Part shown: piece by piece, positions 9,077 through 17,245 of the stretch
How positions within the stretch are numbered: position 1 is the first letter of the stretch
How the letters are laid out: every line of letters starts with the position of its first letter
Origin: Methanoregulaceae archaeon UBA467
GTDB lineage: Archaea > Halobacteriota > Methanomicrobia > Methanomicrobiales > Methanospirillaceae
Assembly (NCBI GenBank): GCA_002503825.1
Contig: DASP01000016.1
Coordinates: forward strand, 62,001-126,000
Direction: 5' to 3'
DNA: 64,000 bases
Notes under the pieces: model-generated
Told to the model about the DNA's origin: nothing
The model's database searches: none
Seen by the model: the letters and a program-made list of their open reading frames with translations, nothing else
Position numbers and translations under genes: made by a program

Positions 9077-9865
9077 ATGAGTGAGAGAGAGTGGCCTGAG
9101 ACTGGTGAACTGGCCGTCTGCACTGTCAGGGAAGTGAAGGATTTTGTGGCATTCGTCACCCTCGATGAGTACAACGACAGTGAAGGCCTTATTCCCATAT
9201 CCGAGATCGCAACCGGGTGGATCAAATATATTCGTGATCACATCAGGGAGGGTCAGAAAGTGGTATGCAAGGTCCTCCATGTCGACACCAGCCGCGGCCA
9301 CATCGATCTCTCATTAAAGGATGTCAACGAGCACCAGCGGCGGGAAAAAATCCGTGAATGGAAGAACGAATCCAAGGCACGGAAATGGATAGGTTTTGCC
9401 GCCGAATCATCCGGCGAATCTGCCGAAGTGATTGAATCTGCACTGTACCAGAAGTACGGAGATCTTTATACTGTTTTCGAGGAGATCGTCATCTCCGACG
9501 AGACGGTCCTTGACGGGACAGGCCTTTCCAAAAACGCTGTCGAGGCTATGCTGAAGGTCGCACACGAGAATGTCAAGGTCCCGAGAGTGACCGTCGCCGG
9601 GAACCTGATAATGACCTCAACCAAGCCGGACGGCATCAATATCATCAGGAGAGCCCTTCGCAGCGCCGAGCCGAAAATACCGGGCGTGGATATCGAGCTT
9701 ACCTATCTAGGGGCACCTGCCTACCGTATCAAGGTGACCGCACCGGACTATAAAAAGGCAGAGAAGGCCCTCGAAAAGGCTGCAGGTGCTGCTATAGGCG
9801 TCATCGAGCGGACTGGCGGAGAAGGCAGACTGGTGAAAAAACCGAAGTCCGGAAAGGCTGCATGA
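9077..9865 (+). CDS. Translation initiation factor aIF2, alpha subunit
   Basis: A 262-residue subunit of the heterotrimeric factor that delivers initiator tRNA. It has an N-terminal S1/OB domain (about 8-85, with GLIPISEIATGWIKYI), a central helical domain, and a C-terminal alpha-beta domain that binds the gamma subunit (with GAPAYRIKVTAPDYKKAE). The reading frame stays open upstream to 8939, but the ATG at 9077 (MSEREWPETGEL) is the right start because it follows the S27e stop and matches family length. It overlaps nop10 by 4 bp (ATGA). Confidence 0.96.
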   Translation: MSEREWPETGELAVCTVREVKDFVAFVTLDEYNDSEGLIPISEIATGWIKYIRDHIREGQKVVCKVLHVDTSRGHIDLSLKDVNEHQRREKIREWKNESKARKWIGFAAESSGESAEVIESALYQKYGDLYTVFEEIVISDETVLDGTGLSKNAVEAMLKVAHENVKVPRVTVAGNLIMTSTKPDGINIIRRALRSAEPKIPGVDIELTYLGAPAYRIKVTAPDYKKAEKALEKAAGAAIGVIERTGGEGRLVKKPKSGKAA

Positions 9866-10023
9866 AGGGACGCATACGGCGCTGCTCCCGGGACGGTACA
9901 TATACTCTTCACCAGGCCTGTCCGCTCTGCGGCGGGCCTGCCGATACTCCTCATCCTGCACGGTATTCACCGGATGACAGGTATGGGGTGTACAGGAGGA
10001 TTGCACGTTCATGGATGAGATAA
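9862..10023 (+). CDS. nop10: H/ACA ribonucleoprotein protein Nop10
   Basis: A 53-residue gene: MKGRIRRCSRDGTYTL, then CPLCGG, HPARYSPDDRYGVYRR and ending SWMR. Nop10 is a core protein of H/ACA RNPs, which guide pseudouridylation of rRNA with Cbf5, Gar1 and L7Ae. C8, C20 and C23 would bind zinc; the fourth usual position is Asp11 (C-S-R-D instead of C-x2-C). The start overlaps the aIF2-alpha stop (ATGA) and the last 13 bp overlap the next gene. The aIF2-alpha, nop10, PAC2 order is conserved in archaea, which supports the call. Confidence 0.93.
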   Translation: MKGRIRRCSRDGTYTLHQACPLCGGPADTPHPARYSPDDRYGVYRRIARSWMR

Positions 10024-10766
10024 CGATCCGGCTGCTCGAGGGTGTCCGGAAAGACGATATTCATGCACCGGTGTTGATAGAGGGCCTTCCCGGTATCGGC
10101 CATGTCGGGAAACTTGTGGCAGAACACCTGATCCACGAGCTTGGTGCCGTGAAGGTGGCAGTGATCGAGTCCATCTTTTTCCCGCCGCAGGTCATCATCG
10201 GGGAAGACGGCACCGTCAGGCTTGCCAACAACGAACTGTTCCATTATTCCGGCGATGCAGGAAATTACCTCTTCCTCGTCGGGGATTACCAGAGCACGTC
10301 TGCCGAGGGCCATTACCTCCTTGCCGATACCTACCTTGAGATCGCAGAGAGCCTCGGCGTGAAGATGATTTATACGCTCGGCGGGTATGGTGTCGGGCAC
10401 CTCGTCGAGGAGCCGCGTGTGCTGTCAGCAGTCAACCACCCGGACCTCCGTGCACAAGTCGAGGCGGCCGGCGGAAGTTTCAGCAGGAATGAGCCTGGCG
10501 GGGGCATAATTGGTGCTGCGGGGCTCCTGCTGGGACTGGGCGGGCAGCGGGGCATTGACGGGATCTGCCTGATGGGGGAGACGTCAGGGTACCTCGTCGA
10601 CCCGAAAAGTGCCGCGAGTCTGCTCAGGGTGCTCACAAAACTCATTAAAATCGAGATCGAGTACGCCACCCTCGACCAGCGGGGTGCGGCAATGGAACAG
10701 ATGATACAGAAACTTATAGAAGGCGAACAGATGACCCAGGACGATGAACTGAGGTACATCGTCTGA
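10011..10766 (+). CDS. PAC2 family protein (proteasome assembly chaperone-like)
   Basis: A 251-residue protein of the PAC2 superfamily, related to the archaeal PbaB-type proteasome assembly factor. The core is seen in LIEGLPGIGHVGKLVAEHL, the later YTLGGYGVG and GGGIIGAAGLLLGLGGQRG. The C-terminal quarter is a predicted helix. It is expressed in the ribosomal/initiation-factor operon, overlapping nop10 by 13 bp and the EndoQ gene by 1 bp (TGATG). A chaperone role is family-level inference. Confidence 0.88.
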   Translation: MDEITIRLLEGVRKDDIHAPVLIEGLPGIGHVGKLVAEHLIHELGAVKVAVIESIFFPPQVIIGEDGTVRLANNELFHYSGDAGNYLFLVGDYQSTSAEGHYLLADTYLEIAESLGVKMIYTLGGYGVGHLVEEPRVLSAVNHPDLRAQVEAAGGSFSRNEPGGGIIGAAGLLLGLGGQRGIDGICLMGETSGYLVDPKSAASLLRVLTKLIKIEIEYATLDQRGAAMEQMIQKLIEGEQMTQDDELRYIV

Positions 10767-11884
10767 TGCAGGTTTTCGCCGATTTACACATTCATTCACT
10801 TTTTTCAATGGCATCCTCCCGGACGATGCTGCCGGGACCTATCTGTACAGCCTGCAGAGAGAAAGGATTACAGGTGACTGGCAGCGGTGATGCACTCCAC
10901 CCGGAATGGCGCCGTATGTGGCTCGAATTTAACAGTCAGGATTATGAAATCCTGGTCGTTCCGACCACTGAAGTGGAAGACACAAACCGCGTGCACCACC
11001 TTATCCTCGCTGAAACATTTGACACCTTCGTGGAACTGTATGAACGTTTTCTGCCCCACAGCAGGGATATCGCACGAAACGGGAGACACCATATCAGGCT
11101 TGGCGGGGAGGCGGTCGCACGCATCGTCCATGAATGCGGCGGATTTATCGGTCCTGCCCATGCGTTCACCCCGTGGACGTCCCTTTTTGCAGCATTTGAC
11201 CGGGTGGGAGACTGCTACGGGGCCGAACGGCCCGATCTCCTCGAACTCGGGCTCTCTGCAGATTCTTCATACGGCGCTCCGGTCAGTGACCTTGCCGGCA
11301 TCCCGTTCCTCACCAACTCTGACGCCCACAGCCCCGACCCGGCAAAACTCGGGCGGGAGTTCAACGGTCTTGAAATAAACCGGTCGACGGTCAGGACGGT
11401 GCTTGAGAGCATCTCCCGGCAGAAGATATTCATGAATGCCGGTTTTTTCCCGGAGGAGGGGAAATACAGCAGCACGGCCTGTATCAGGTGTTACACCAGG
11501 TACAGCGCCTCCGAAGCTGCGGGTCTCGGGTGGAAATGCCCACTGGACGGCGGCAGGATCAAGAAAGGAGTGGCAGACCGGGCTTCCGAACTGGCCGACG
11601 GCCCGCCAGGAGAACGGCCGCCGTACCTGCACCTGCTACCCCTTGCCGAAATCATCAGGACGACGTATTGCATCTCCTCTCCCGGGACAAAGAAATGCCG
11701 TGACATCTACCAGCGGTTCATCAGCGCATTCGGAAACGAGATAGCGGTGTTGACCCGTGTACCTGTGCCCGAGATCGCCGAGGTTGATCCTGCCGTGGCA
11801 TCTGCAATCGATTCATTCAGGAATGAGCGGGTCGAGCTCTTCCCTGGCGGAGGGGGAAAATACGGTTCTTTCAGGTTATATTAA
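10766..11884 (+). CDS. Endonuclease Q-type PHP-domain DNA repair nuclease
   Basis: A 372-residue protein matching the archaeal EndoQ family, which nicks DNA 5' of deaminated bases such as hypoxanthine and uracil. The PHP metal centre is seen in DLHIHSLFS (6-14), GSGDALHPEW (39-48), HHL (77-79), GPAHAFTPW and NSDAHSPDP (184-192). A zinc-ribbon-like insert at 239-270 starts CIRCYTRYSASEAAGLGW and ends KCPLDGGRIKKG. Here the last expected cysteine is Asp261, so the site is C-x2-C...C-x2-D. It overlaps the PAC2 gene by 1 bp and closes the operon. Confidence 0.9.
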   Translation: MQVFADLHIHSLFSMASSRTMLPGPICTACREKGLQVTGSGDALHPEWRRMWLEFNSQDYEILVVPTTEVEDTNRVHHLILAETFDTFVELYERFLPHSRDIARNGRHHIRLGGEAVARIVHECGGFIGPAHAFTPWTSLFAAFDRVGDCYGAERPDLLELGLSADSSYGAPVSDLAGIPFLTNSDAHSPDPAKLGREFNGLEINRSTVRTVLESISRQKIFMNAGFFPEEGKYSSTACIRCYTRYSASEAAGLGWKCPLDGGRIKKGVADRASELADGPPGERPPYLHLLPLAEIIRTTYCISSPGTKKCRDIYQRFISAFGNEIAVLTRVPVPEIAEVDPAVASAIDSFRNERVELFPGGGGKYGSFRLY

Positions 11885-12122
11885 TGAATGAATGGCCGGC
11901 TTCAGGTCATCCCATGAGATCAGGCGTTCCCCGGGCTGATGCCGCATCAAAGCCTCACCAGAATATCACTGCCGATCGACGCGCAGGATACCCTGTTTAT
12001 TTCCCGGCAGTGCGCTCCCCTGCGTATTGACTCTCAAAAGTAAGAGAAGTCACGTTTTTTCAATCAGGGCTCCGGGAGGTCATTTCAGGGAGAGAAAAAG
12101 GTTAAGGGGGTTCCATCCATAC

Positions 12123-12308
12123 ATGATCAGGATGTTGCAGGTTCATAGAGACATCTGTGGATATTGCGGGTGCTGTGTATCAGTCTGCCCTGAGGGAGCG
12201 CTCGAGTTGATCGATGCCTACCTCGAGGTCGAGGACTGGTGCACATCCTGTGGAATTTGTGCCAAGGTATGCCCGCTTGGAGCGCTGGAGGTAATAAATG
12301 AAAGATAA
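12123..12308 (+). CDS. 2[4Fe-4S] ferredoxin
   Basis: A 61-residue ferredoxin with two classical cluster motifs, CGYCGCCVSVCP and CTSCGICAKVCP. The frame is open upstream to 12027, but the ATG at 12123 behind the purine-rich GTTAAGGGGG stretch is the best start. It overlaps the geranylgeranyl reductase gene by 11 bp. A ferredoxin is the known electron donor to archaeal geranylgeranyl reductase in Methanosarcina, so this protein probably feeds the lipid-saturation reaction. Confidence 0.95.
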   Translation: MIRMLQVHRDICGYCGCCVSVCPEGALELIDAYLEVEDWCTSCGICAKVCPLGALEVINER

Positions 12309-13494
12309 ATACGATATGCTGATCGTCGGGGGAGGGCCTGCCGGGGCGGTGGCAGCACGGACTGCCGCCGAATCCGGTCACTCGGTGCTTTTAGTCGAGA
12401 AACGTCCGGCTATCGGCGTGCCTGTCCGATGCGCGGAAGGGATAGGAAGGGATGTCCTTGCAGAGTTCATCGATCCCGACGAGCGGTGGATCTCGGCCGA
12501 GATCAAGCGGGCCACGATCGTTGCCCCTGACGCCACCTCGATGATACTTGAATCAGATCTGGCGGGAAGCAAGGTCGGGTACATCCTCGACCGCAAGATC
12601 TTTGACCGTGAACTGGTGTGGCAGGCTGCCGATGCCGGTGCGGATATAGCCGTCAAGACCCGCGCCACTGCCCCTGTGCTCCAGGACGGCGCAGTGAAAG
12701 GTGCATTCATCGATTCCTGCGGACAGAAAAAGAAAGTTACGGCTGACGTCGTTATCGCAGCTGACGGTGTCGAATCAAAATTCGCACGCTGGTGCGGTAT
12801 CGATACGACCGTCCCGGTGAGGGAGATCATGAGTTCTGTCCAGTACATCATGACCGATATCGATATCGACCCCCATTCAACCGTCTTTTTCCTTGGCAAC
12901 GAGGTCGCTCCTGAAGGGTACCTCTGGATATTCCCGAAAGGGGTCCGCTCGGCAAACGTGGGAATTGGTATAAGCGGTAAAAAGAGCGGTGAAGGTCACA
13001 GGGCAAAGGACTACCTCGACCGCTTCGTCGCATCGAGGTTCCCGGACGGAAAAATTATCGAGTGCATCGTCGGCGGGGTCTCGGTCTGCCAGCCGCTTTC
13101 CTGCACGGTGGCGGACGGGCTCATACTGGCAGGGGATGCCGCACGCGTGGTCGATCCCCTTACCGGCGGAGGTATCTACAATGCAATGTATACGGGAAAA
13201 CTCGCAGCCGGTGTTGCCTCAAAGGCAATTTCAAAGGGTGACACGAAAAAAGCCGCCCTGATGCCCTATGACCAGGAATGGCGGGCATCCGCAATGGGAA
13301 AAGCTATCGCCCGCAACTACATGATAAAAGAATACTTAATCAAGCTCCCTGACCAGAAATTGAACGATATTATCCAGTCCGCATCCCAGTTGAACCTCAA
13401 AGAGTTCAGTACGCTCTCGCTGATAAAAGAACTGATATCGAGGAACCCAAAGCTGCTGGTCGAACTGACCGCGCTCCGGGCATCACTCAGGTGA
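12298..13494 (+). CDS. Digeranylgeranylglycerophospholipid reductase (geranylgeranyl reductase family)
   Basis: A 398-residue FAD enzyme that reduces the isoprenoid double bonds of archaeal lipids. The N-terminal dinucleotide fold LIVGGGPAGAVAARTAAESG (about 8-27) is followed by RCAEGIG, the active-site-like EGYLWIFPKG (about 206-215) and the FAD-binding GDAARVVDPLTGGGIYNAM (about 279-297). Length is typical. It is translationally coupled to the upstream ferredoxin. The 3' end overlaps the convergent TrkA gene by 12 bp. Confidence 0.95.
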   Translation: MKDKYDMLIVGGGPAGAVAARTAAESGHSVLLVEKRPAIGVPVRCAEGIGRDVLAEFIDPDERWISAEIKRATIVAPDATSMILESDLAGSKVGYILDRKIFDRELVWQAADAGADIAVKTRATAPVLQDGAVKGAFIDSCGQKKKVTADVVIAADGVESKFARWCGIDTTVPVREIMSSVQYIMTDIDIDPHSTVFFLGNEVAPEGYLWIFPKGVRSANVGIGISGKKSGEGHRAKDYLDRFVASRFPDGKIIECIVGGVSVCQPLSCTVADGLILAGDAARVVDPLTGGGIYNAMYTGKLAAGVASKAISKGDTKKAALMPYDQEWRASAMGKAIARNYMIKEYLIKLPDQKLNDIIQSASQLNLKEFSTLSLIKELISRNPKLLVELTALRASLR

Positions 13495-14151
13495 TCTCCG
13501 GAGCTGCCTGTTGAGGAGTTCGAGGCAGTCGTCCTCAGCCTCTTTTTTTGTAAAAACCGTTATTGTGTCGCCGGGCCGTATTTTCACGGTCCCGCTCGGG
13601 ATGATGAGTTCCCCGCCGAGGCGGCGTATGGCGATAAACACGAAGTCCTTCACTTTCAGTTCGCGGATCTCGTGATCGACGATCGGTGCGCCCTTGTCTG
13701 CCACCACCTCGAAGATGGTCCCGCCGGGAATCGATGCAAGCTGCTGCAGCTGGGGGTTTTCCGCCCAGTAATAAAGCCGTGTCGCCACAAGTTCGTCCGG
13801 GTTCTCGCTGATCTTTACCCCGACCTCCTTGAAGAGGTCCGAGTGCTCCTTCTGGTTGACAATGGAGACGACGTTTGTCACCTTGAACCTCTTGGCAAGC
13901 CAGCAGGTCATGAGGTTGACCGAGTCATCCGAGGTGGTGGCTATCAGGGCGTCGGCCCGGTCGATACCCGCATCCTCGAGGATGGACTTGTCGGTTGCAT
14001 TCCCGGTGATTGCCAGTACATCATAGTGCTCCAGCATGTCACTGCACCGCTGCTCATCCCGGTCGATGATGACAACGTTATTTCCATGTTCAACCGCGAG
14101 TGCTGCAAGACTCCTGCCGATACCCCCGAGTCCGACAATGATGATGTACAT
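13483..14151 (-). CDS. TrkA-type potassium channel regulatory protein (RCK)
   Basis: A 222-residue cytosolic regulator of Trk/Ktr potassium uptake. The N-terminal Rossmann fold MYIIIVGLGGIGRSLA ends its second strand with an acidic residue (VVIIDRD), indicating NAD(H) binding. A TrkA-C domain follows from about 135, with the typical FVFIAIRRLGGELIIPSG and GDTITVFT. No membrane subunit (TrkH or channel pore) lies in the window, so it must pair with a distant gene. It converges on the geranylgeranyl reductase gene with a 12 bp overlap. Confidence 0.92.
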   Translation of the reverse strand: MYIIIVGLGGIGRSLAALAVEHGNNVVIIDRDEQRCSDMLEHYDVLAITGNATDKSILEDAGIDRADALIATTSDDSVNLMTCWLAKRFKVTNVVSIVNQKEHSDLFKEVGVKISENPDELVATRLYYWAENPQLQQLASIPGGTIFEVVADKGAPIVDHEIRELKVKDFVFIAIRRLGGELIIPSGTVKIRPGDTITVFTKKEAEDDCLELLNRQLRRSPE

Positions 14152-14206
14152 AGGTACGGGTTACCATCATTGCCATTGAAATAATTTGCGCATCGATACT
14201 TAGATC

Positions 14207-14848
14207 GTGCTCTGCGGGGTAGACGAAGCGGGCAAGGGTGCCGTCCTTGGACCACTGGTGGTGGCTGCAGTGAGCTGTACGTCGCAGGAAGAGTTTGCGG
14301 GAACGGGAGTCAGGGACTCGAAACTTCTCAGGCCTGCGGTAAGAGATCAGATTTATGAGCATATTACGGGCATATTTCCTTTCAGCGTGCTTGTGATATC
14401 AGCAGCAGAGATCGATTCCGCACGGCAGCGGATGACCATGAATGTACTGATGGCAGTCTCTCATGCACGGGTCATTACCAACCTCTCGCCGGAGGCCGCG
14501 TATGTCGATGCGTGCGACGTGGTTGCCTCGCGATACGGATGCATGGTCACAGAACACCTCGGATGTTCATGCGAGGTGAGAGCCGAGCACCATGCAGATG
14601 AGCGTCACCCGGTCGTATCTGCCGCCAGTATTATTGCCAAAGTCACCCGTGACCGCGCCATGGCCACGCTTGCAGGGGAGTACGGGGCGGTCGGAAGCGG
14701 ATATCCATCTGATCCGGAAACCATTGAATTTCTTTCGTCCTGTATAAGGGATACAGGAGACCCGCCCCCGTTCGCACGGCGGAGCTGGATGACGGTAAAA
14801 GAGATCCTCCTGAGAAGAGAACAGTCATCAATCACGGATTTTTTTTAG
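14207..14848 (+). CDS. rnhB: Ribonuclease HII
   Basis: A 213-residue enzyme that cleaves the RNA strand of RNA-DNA hybrids, including single ribonucleotides in DNA. The catalytic D6-E7 pair is in CGVDEAGKGAVLGPL, with D101 in AYVDACDVV and D131 in HADERHPVVSAASIIAKV. The start is GTG at 14207; no upstream ATG keeps the family N-terminus. The first motif reads GKGAVLGP where GRGPV-x-GP is commoner, a conservative variation. It ends in a T-rich tract at 14839-14846. Confidence 0.94.
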   Translation: MLCGVDEAGKGAVLGPLVVAAVSCTSQEEFAGTGVRDSKLLRPAVRDQIYEHITGIFPFSVLVISAAEIDSARQRMTMNVLMAVSHARVITNLSPEAAYVDACDVVASRYGCMVTEHLGCSCEVRAEHHADERHPVVSAASIIAKVTRDRAMATLAGEYGAVGSGYPSDPETIEFLSSCIRDTGDPPPFARRSWMTVKEILLRREQSSITDFF

Positions 14849-14916
14849 AATTCTGACCCGTTTTTTTGTATCCGCGTTCCACAATTTTATCTAGATACCC
14901 TTCGTATATATGATGA

Positions 14917-16209
14917 ATGGACTGGCTCCTGATCATCATTCTCCTTATCGCGATTTACGGGGTGATTGCCTGGTATATTCACCGTAAGAACCTTTTTCCC
15001 GATCATATCGTATTTTATGGCCCGATAATGGCGATAAAAAGCAGCAGGGTCGCGTTTTTAGACTGGTTCAGGCATTTTTCAACGTTTTTCCGCCTCTATG
15101 CCTCGTTCGGCGTCCTGATGGTGGTGATCATCTCCGTGGGCATTACCGTCCTCCTGCTGATATCAGTTCACCTGACGCTCATCTTCCAGCCCGAACCGAC
15201 CGGGATATATGCGCCAAGAAATATTCTCCTGCTTCCGGGAGTCAATGAATACGTCCCCTCGACATTTGCGGTATGGTTTGCATTTGTCCTTGCCATCGCC
15301 ATCCATGAGCTTGGCCACGGCATCCTCTCCCGCATCGAGGATATCAAGGTGAAAGGGATGGGGGCTCTCCTGTTCGTCATCCCGATCGGTTTTTTTGTTG
15401 AGCCTGACGAGGAAGAACTGGAAAAGAAGAAGGGAATGCCAAAGATACGGATGTTCGGGGCCGGGATCACCAATAATATCGTGATCGGTGTGGTCTGCTT
15501 CCTGCTCATGATCCTGCTCGTCGGCATGGCGGTCCCCACCTCTCAGCCGGTCATACAGGGGGTCTACCAGAACTACTCTGCCCAGCAGGCCGGAATACCG
15601 GCATACTCGGTGATAACCGGCATTAATGGTGTGCCGGTCGCGACGATCGACCAGGTCTCGGCAATGTTGAACCAGACCAGTCCCGGCGATACGATTGCAC
15701 TCACCGTCAGTAACCAGGGGACAGCCGGGACGTACAACCTCACCCTCACTTCATGGCCTGAGGAGCTTGGCGAGCGGAATTCGGGCTTTATGGGAGTATA
15801 TTACTACAGCGGTTCCGCAGTCATCGGGGCCGTGCAGAACAGCGCCTCGCCGCTCGGGTTCCTCATGCTGCTTACCGTACCCTTCAATATGTCAGGGGAT
15901 GGGCAGTTCTTAAGGATACTGGCATTTGATACTCCTGCAACCCAGTTCTACTCGGTACCGTTCGGCCAGTTCTGGGTCCTCGTCAACGTGCTCTTCTGGT
16001 CAGGATGGATCAATATCAACCTCGGCATTTTCAACGCCATACCCATGGTCCCCCTCGACGGCGGGTACATCTTAAAAGAAGGTGTGGAGCGGGTGCTGGA
16101 CCGGAAAGGGTTGATCAGGTATGCCCAGCCGATCGTGTCGGTGATATCCACGTTCATGATCGTGATGCTCATTTCTCTCGTCGCACTGCCATATCTCCTT
16201 CACCTGTAA
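14917..16209 (+). CDS. Site-2 protease family (M50) membrane metalloprotease with PDZ domain
   Basis: A 430-residue intramembrane zinc protease. The HELGH motif (H130, E131, H134) lies in a membrane segment, and the second active-site motif NAIPMVPLDGGY sits near residue 375. Between them is a PDZ-like domain (about 205-275, with GIPAYSVITGINGVPV). Helices flank both ends. The family releases membrane-anchored regulators or clears signal peptide remnants. A TATA-like, AT-rich stretch precedes the ATG. It appears monocistronic. Confidence 0.93.
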   Translation: MDWLLIIILLIAIYGVIAWYIHRKNLFPDHIVFYGPIMAIKSSRVAFLDWFRHFSTFFRLYASFGVLMVVIISVGITVLLLISVHLTLIFQPEPTGIYAPRNILLLPGVNEYVPSTFAVWFAFVLAIAIHELGHGILSRIEDIKVKGMGALLFVIPIGFFVEPDEEELEKKKGMPKIRMFGAGITNNIVIGVVCFLLMILLVGMAVPTSQPVIQGVYQNYSAQQAGIPAYSVITGINGVPVATIDQVSAMLNQTSPGDTIALTVSNQGTAGTYNLTLTSWPEELGERNSGFMGVYYYSGSAVIGAVQNSASPLGFLMLLTVPFNMSGDGQFLRILAFDTPATQFYSVPFGQFWVLVNVLFWSGWININLGIFNAIPMVPLDGGYILKEGVERVLDRKGLIRYAQPIVSVISTFMIVMLISLVALPYLLHL

Positions 16210-16312
16210 ATCCCGGGGGAAGGATAATCAGTTCTTTTTTATGATACGATTGCTTCCCTTGCCGCACCCGTGGAAGCTGAAAGTTCAGCAGGCGAGGTCC
16301 CGGGGCTGTTGC

Positions 16313-16446
16313 GTCCCCGCAATGCAACAGGGTCTGATGCTCACTTATGAAAAATAACAGAATCCCAAGTCAGCCCTGCCTGCAGACCATCCCGCGGCAG
16401 GGTGGGACAGGGCGGGATGTAACCCCTCCTGTCAGAGATATGGATC
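16313..16446 (+). repeat. Dispersed G-quadruplex repeat, copy B, in gene-free stretch 16210-16610
   Basis: Second copy of the dispersed element. It shares with copy C the order CAACAGGG/CGACAGGG, an A-rich run, CCCTGCC, ATCCC, the G-rich core and CCCCTCCTGTC/CCCACCTGTC, then GATATGGATC/AATAGATC. The core at 16400-16416 is GGGTGGGACAGGGCGGG. It lies about 100-240 bp downstream of the M50 protease stop, on the same strand. The rest of 16210-16610 shows no gene; a purine-rich ribosome-binding sequence sits just before 16611. Confidence 0.78.
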
Positions 16447-16610
16447 GGACCGGTTTTATCAAAATGAGCGTTTCAACAGGGTATTTATCGAGAATCCCGG
16501 GAATGATCATTTCAGGCCGGCGGTATCTTTAATATCCCGCGGGTAAAGAGGGCATGCGACGGTTGCGGAATTGGGGTATACCGTCCTTACATGAAGGGGG
16601 AGATGGAACA

Positions 16611-17132
16611 ATGGTTACTATCAGGGACATCCCTGCAGAAGTGCGGTGGGCGCTTGCCACAAAGGCTGCGAACGATTTCTCGTTTGCCTATTCGGCAGGG
16701 GTAAGGAGTATCGTCGGGGAGATGTTTGACACTGAGCTCTCCGCCATGGAGACTCATATGTGGGCCGGTTACGGAAAAGAACAGGCCACGCTTGCAAAAG
16801 GGTTCGGCTTTCCGCTGCGGAATGCCCGCCATGTCGCCGATGCTTTTTCGACGCTCTCTGTCTTATTGCAGGGCCCTGAAATCGACAACGGCGAGGTAAC
16901 GGACGGTCCCGGTGATTCGGCCGTCATCACCGTGGAGGCATGTCCGATGCTCAACAGGGCAAAAAAAATGGGAATTCCGGGTGAAGCCATACTGCAGGGA
17001 TGCAGGGCATATGCACAGAGTTCGGTGAGCAGTTTAAACCCTGATTACAGGATATCAGTCGACCGCTCGATGTGCCGCGGTGACGCCGAATGCGAGATGC
17101 AGGTAAAAAGAGCCCGGCCTTCGCGAACATAA
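16611..17132 (+). CDS. Stand-alone cysteine-containing sensor-like protein (ATC-hydrolase/MetOD1-like)
   Basis: A 173-residue soluble protein. The N-terminal two-thirds are helical. The C-terminal part has a CPMLN segment, a later GCRAYAQS, and the ending SMCRGDAECEMQVKR. This Cys/G-D-x-x-C-E pattern resembles the L-2-amino-thiazoline-4-carboxylate hydrolase, V4R and methanogen output domain families. A sensory or ligand-binding role is possible but not shown. I choose ATG 16611 because GGGGGAGATGG lies just upstream; an earlier in-frame ATG at 16554 lacks such a site. It precedes ycaO by 113 bp. Confidence 0.6.
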   Translation: MVTIRDIPAEVRWALATKAANDFSFAYSAGVRSIVGEMFDTELSAMETHMWAGYGKEQATLAKGFGFPLRNARHVADAFSTLSVLLQGPEIDNGEVTDGPGDSAVITVEACPMLNRAKKMGIPGEAILQGCRAYAQSSVSSLNPDYRISVDRSMCRGDAECEMQVKRARPSRT

Positions 17133-17245
17133 TATCATTTTCTCTTTATTTATGGATTTTTCCCGAAAGGGAATGTATATCTCATATCTTTAAAATAACT
17201 TATACAGGACGTGACAGTACAAAAGGCGCCGTCGGGACGATATCC

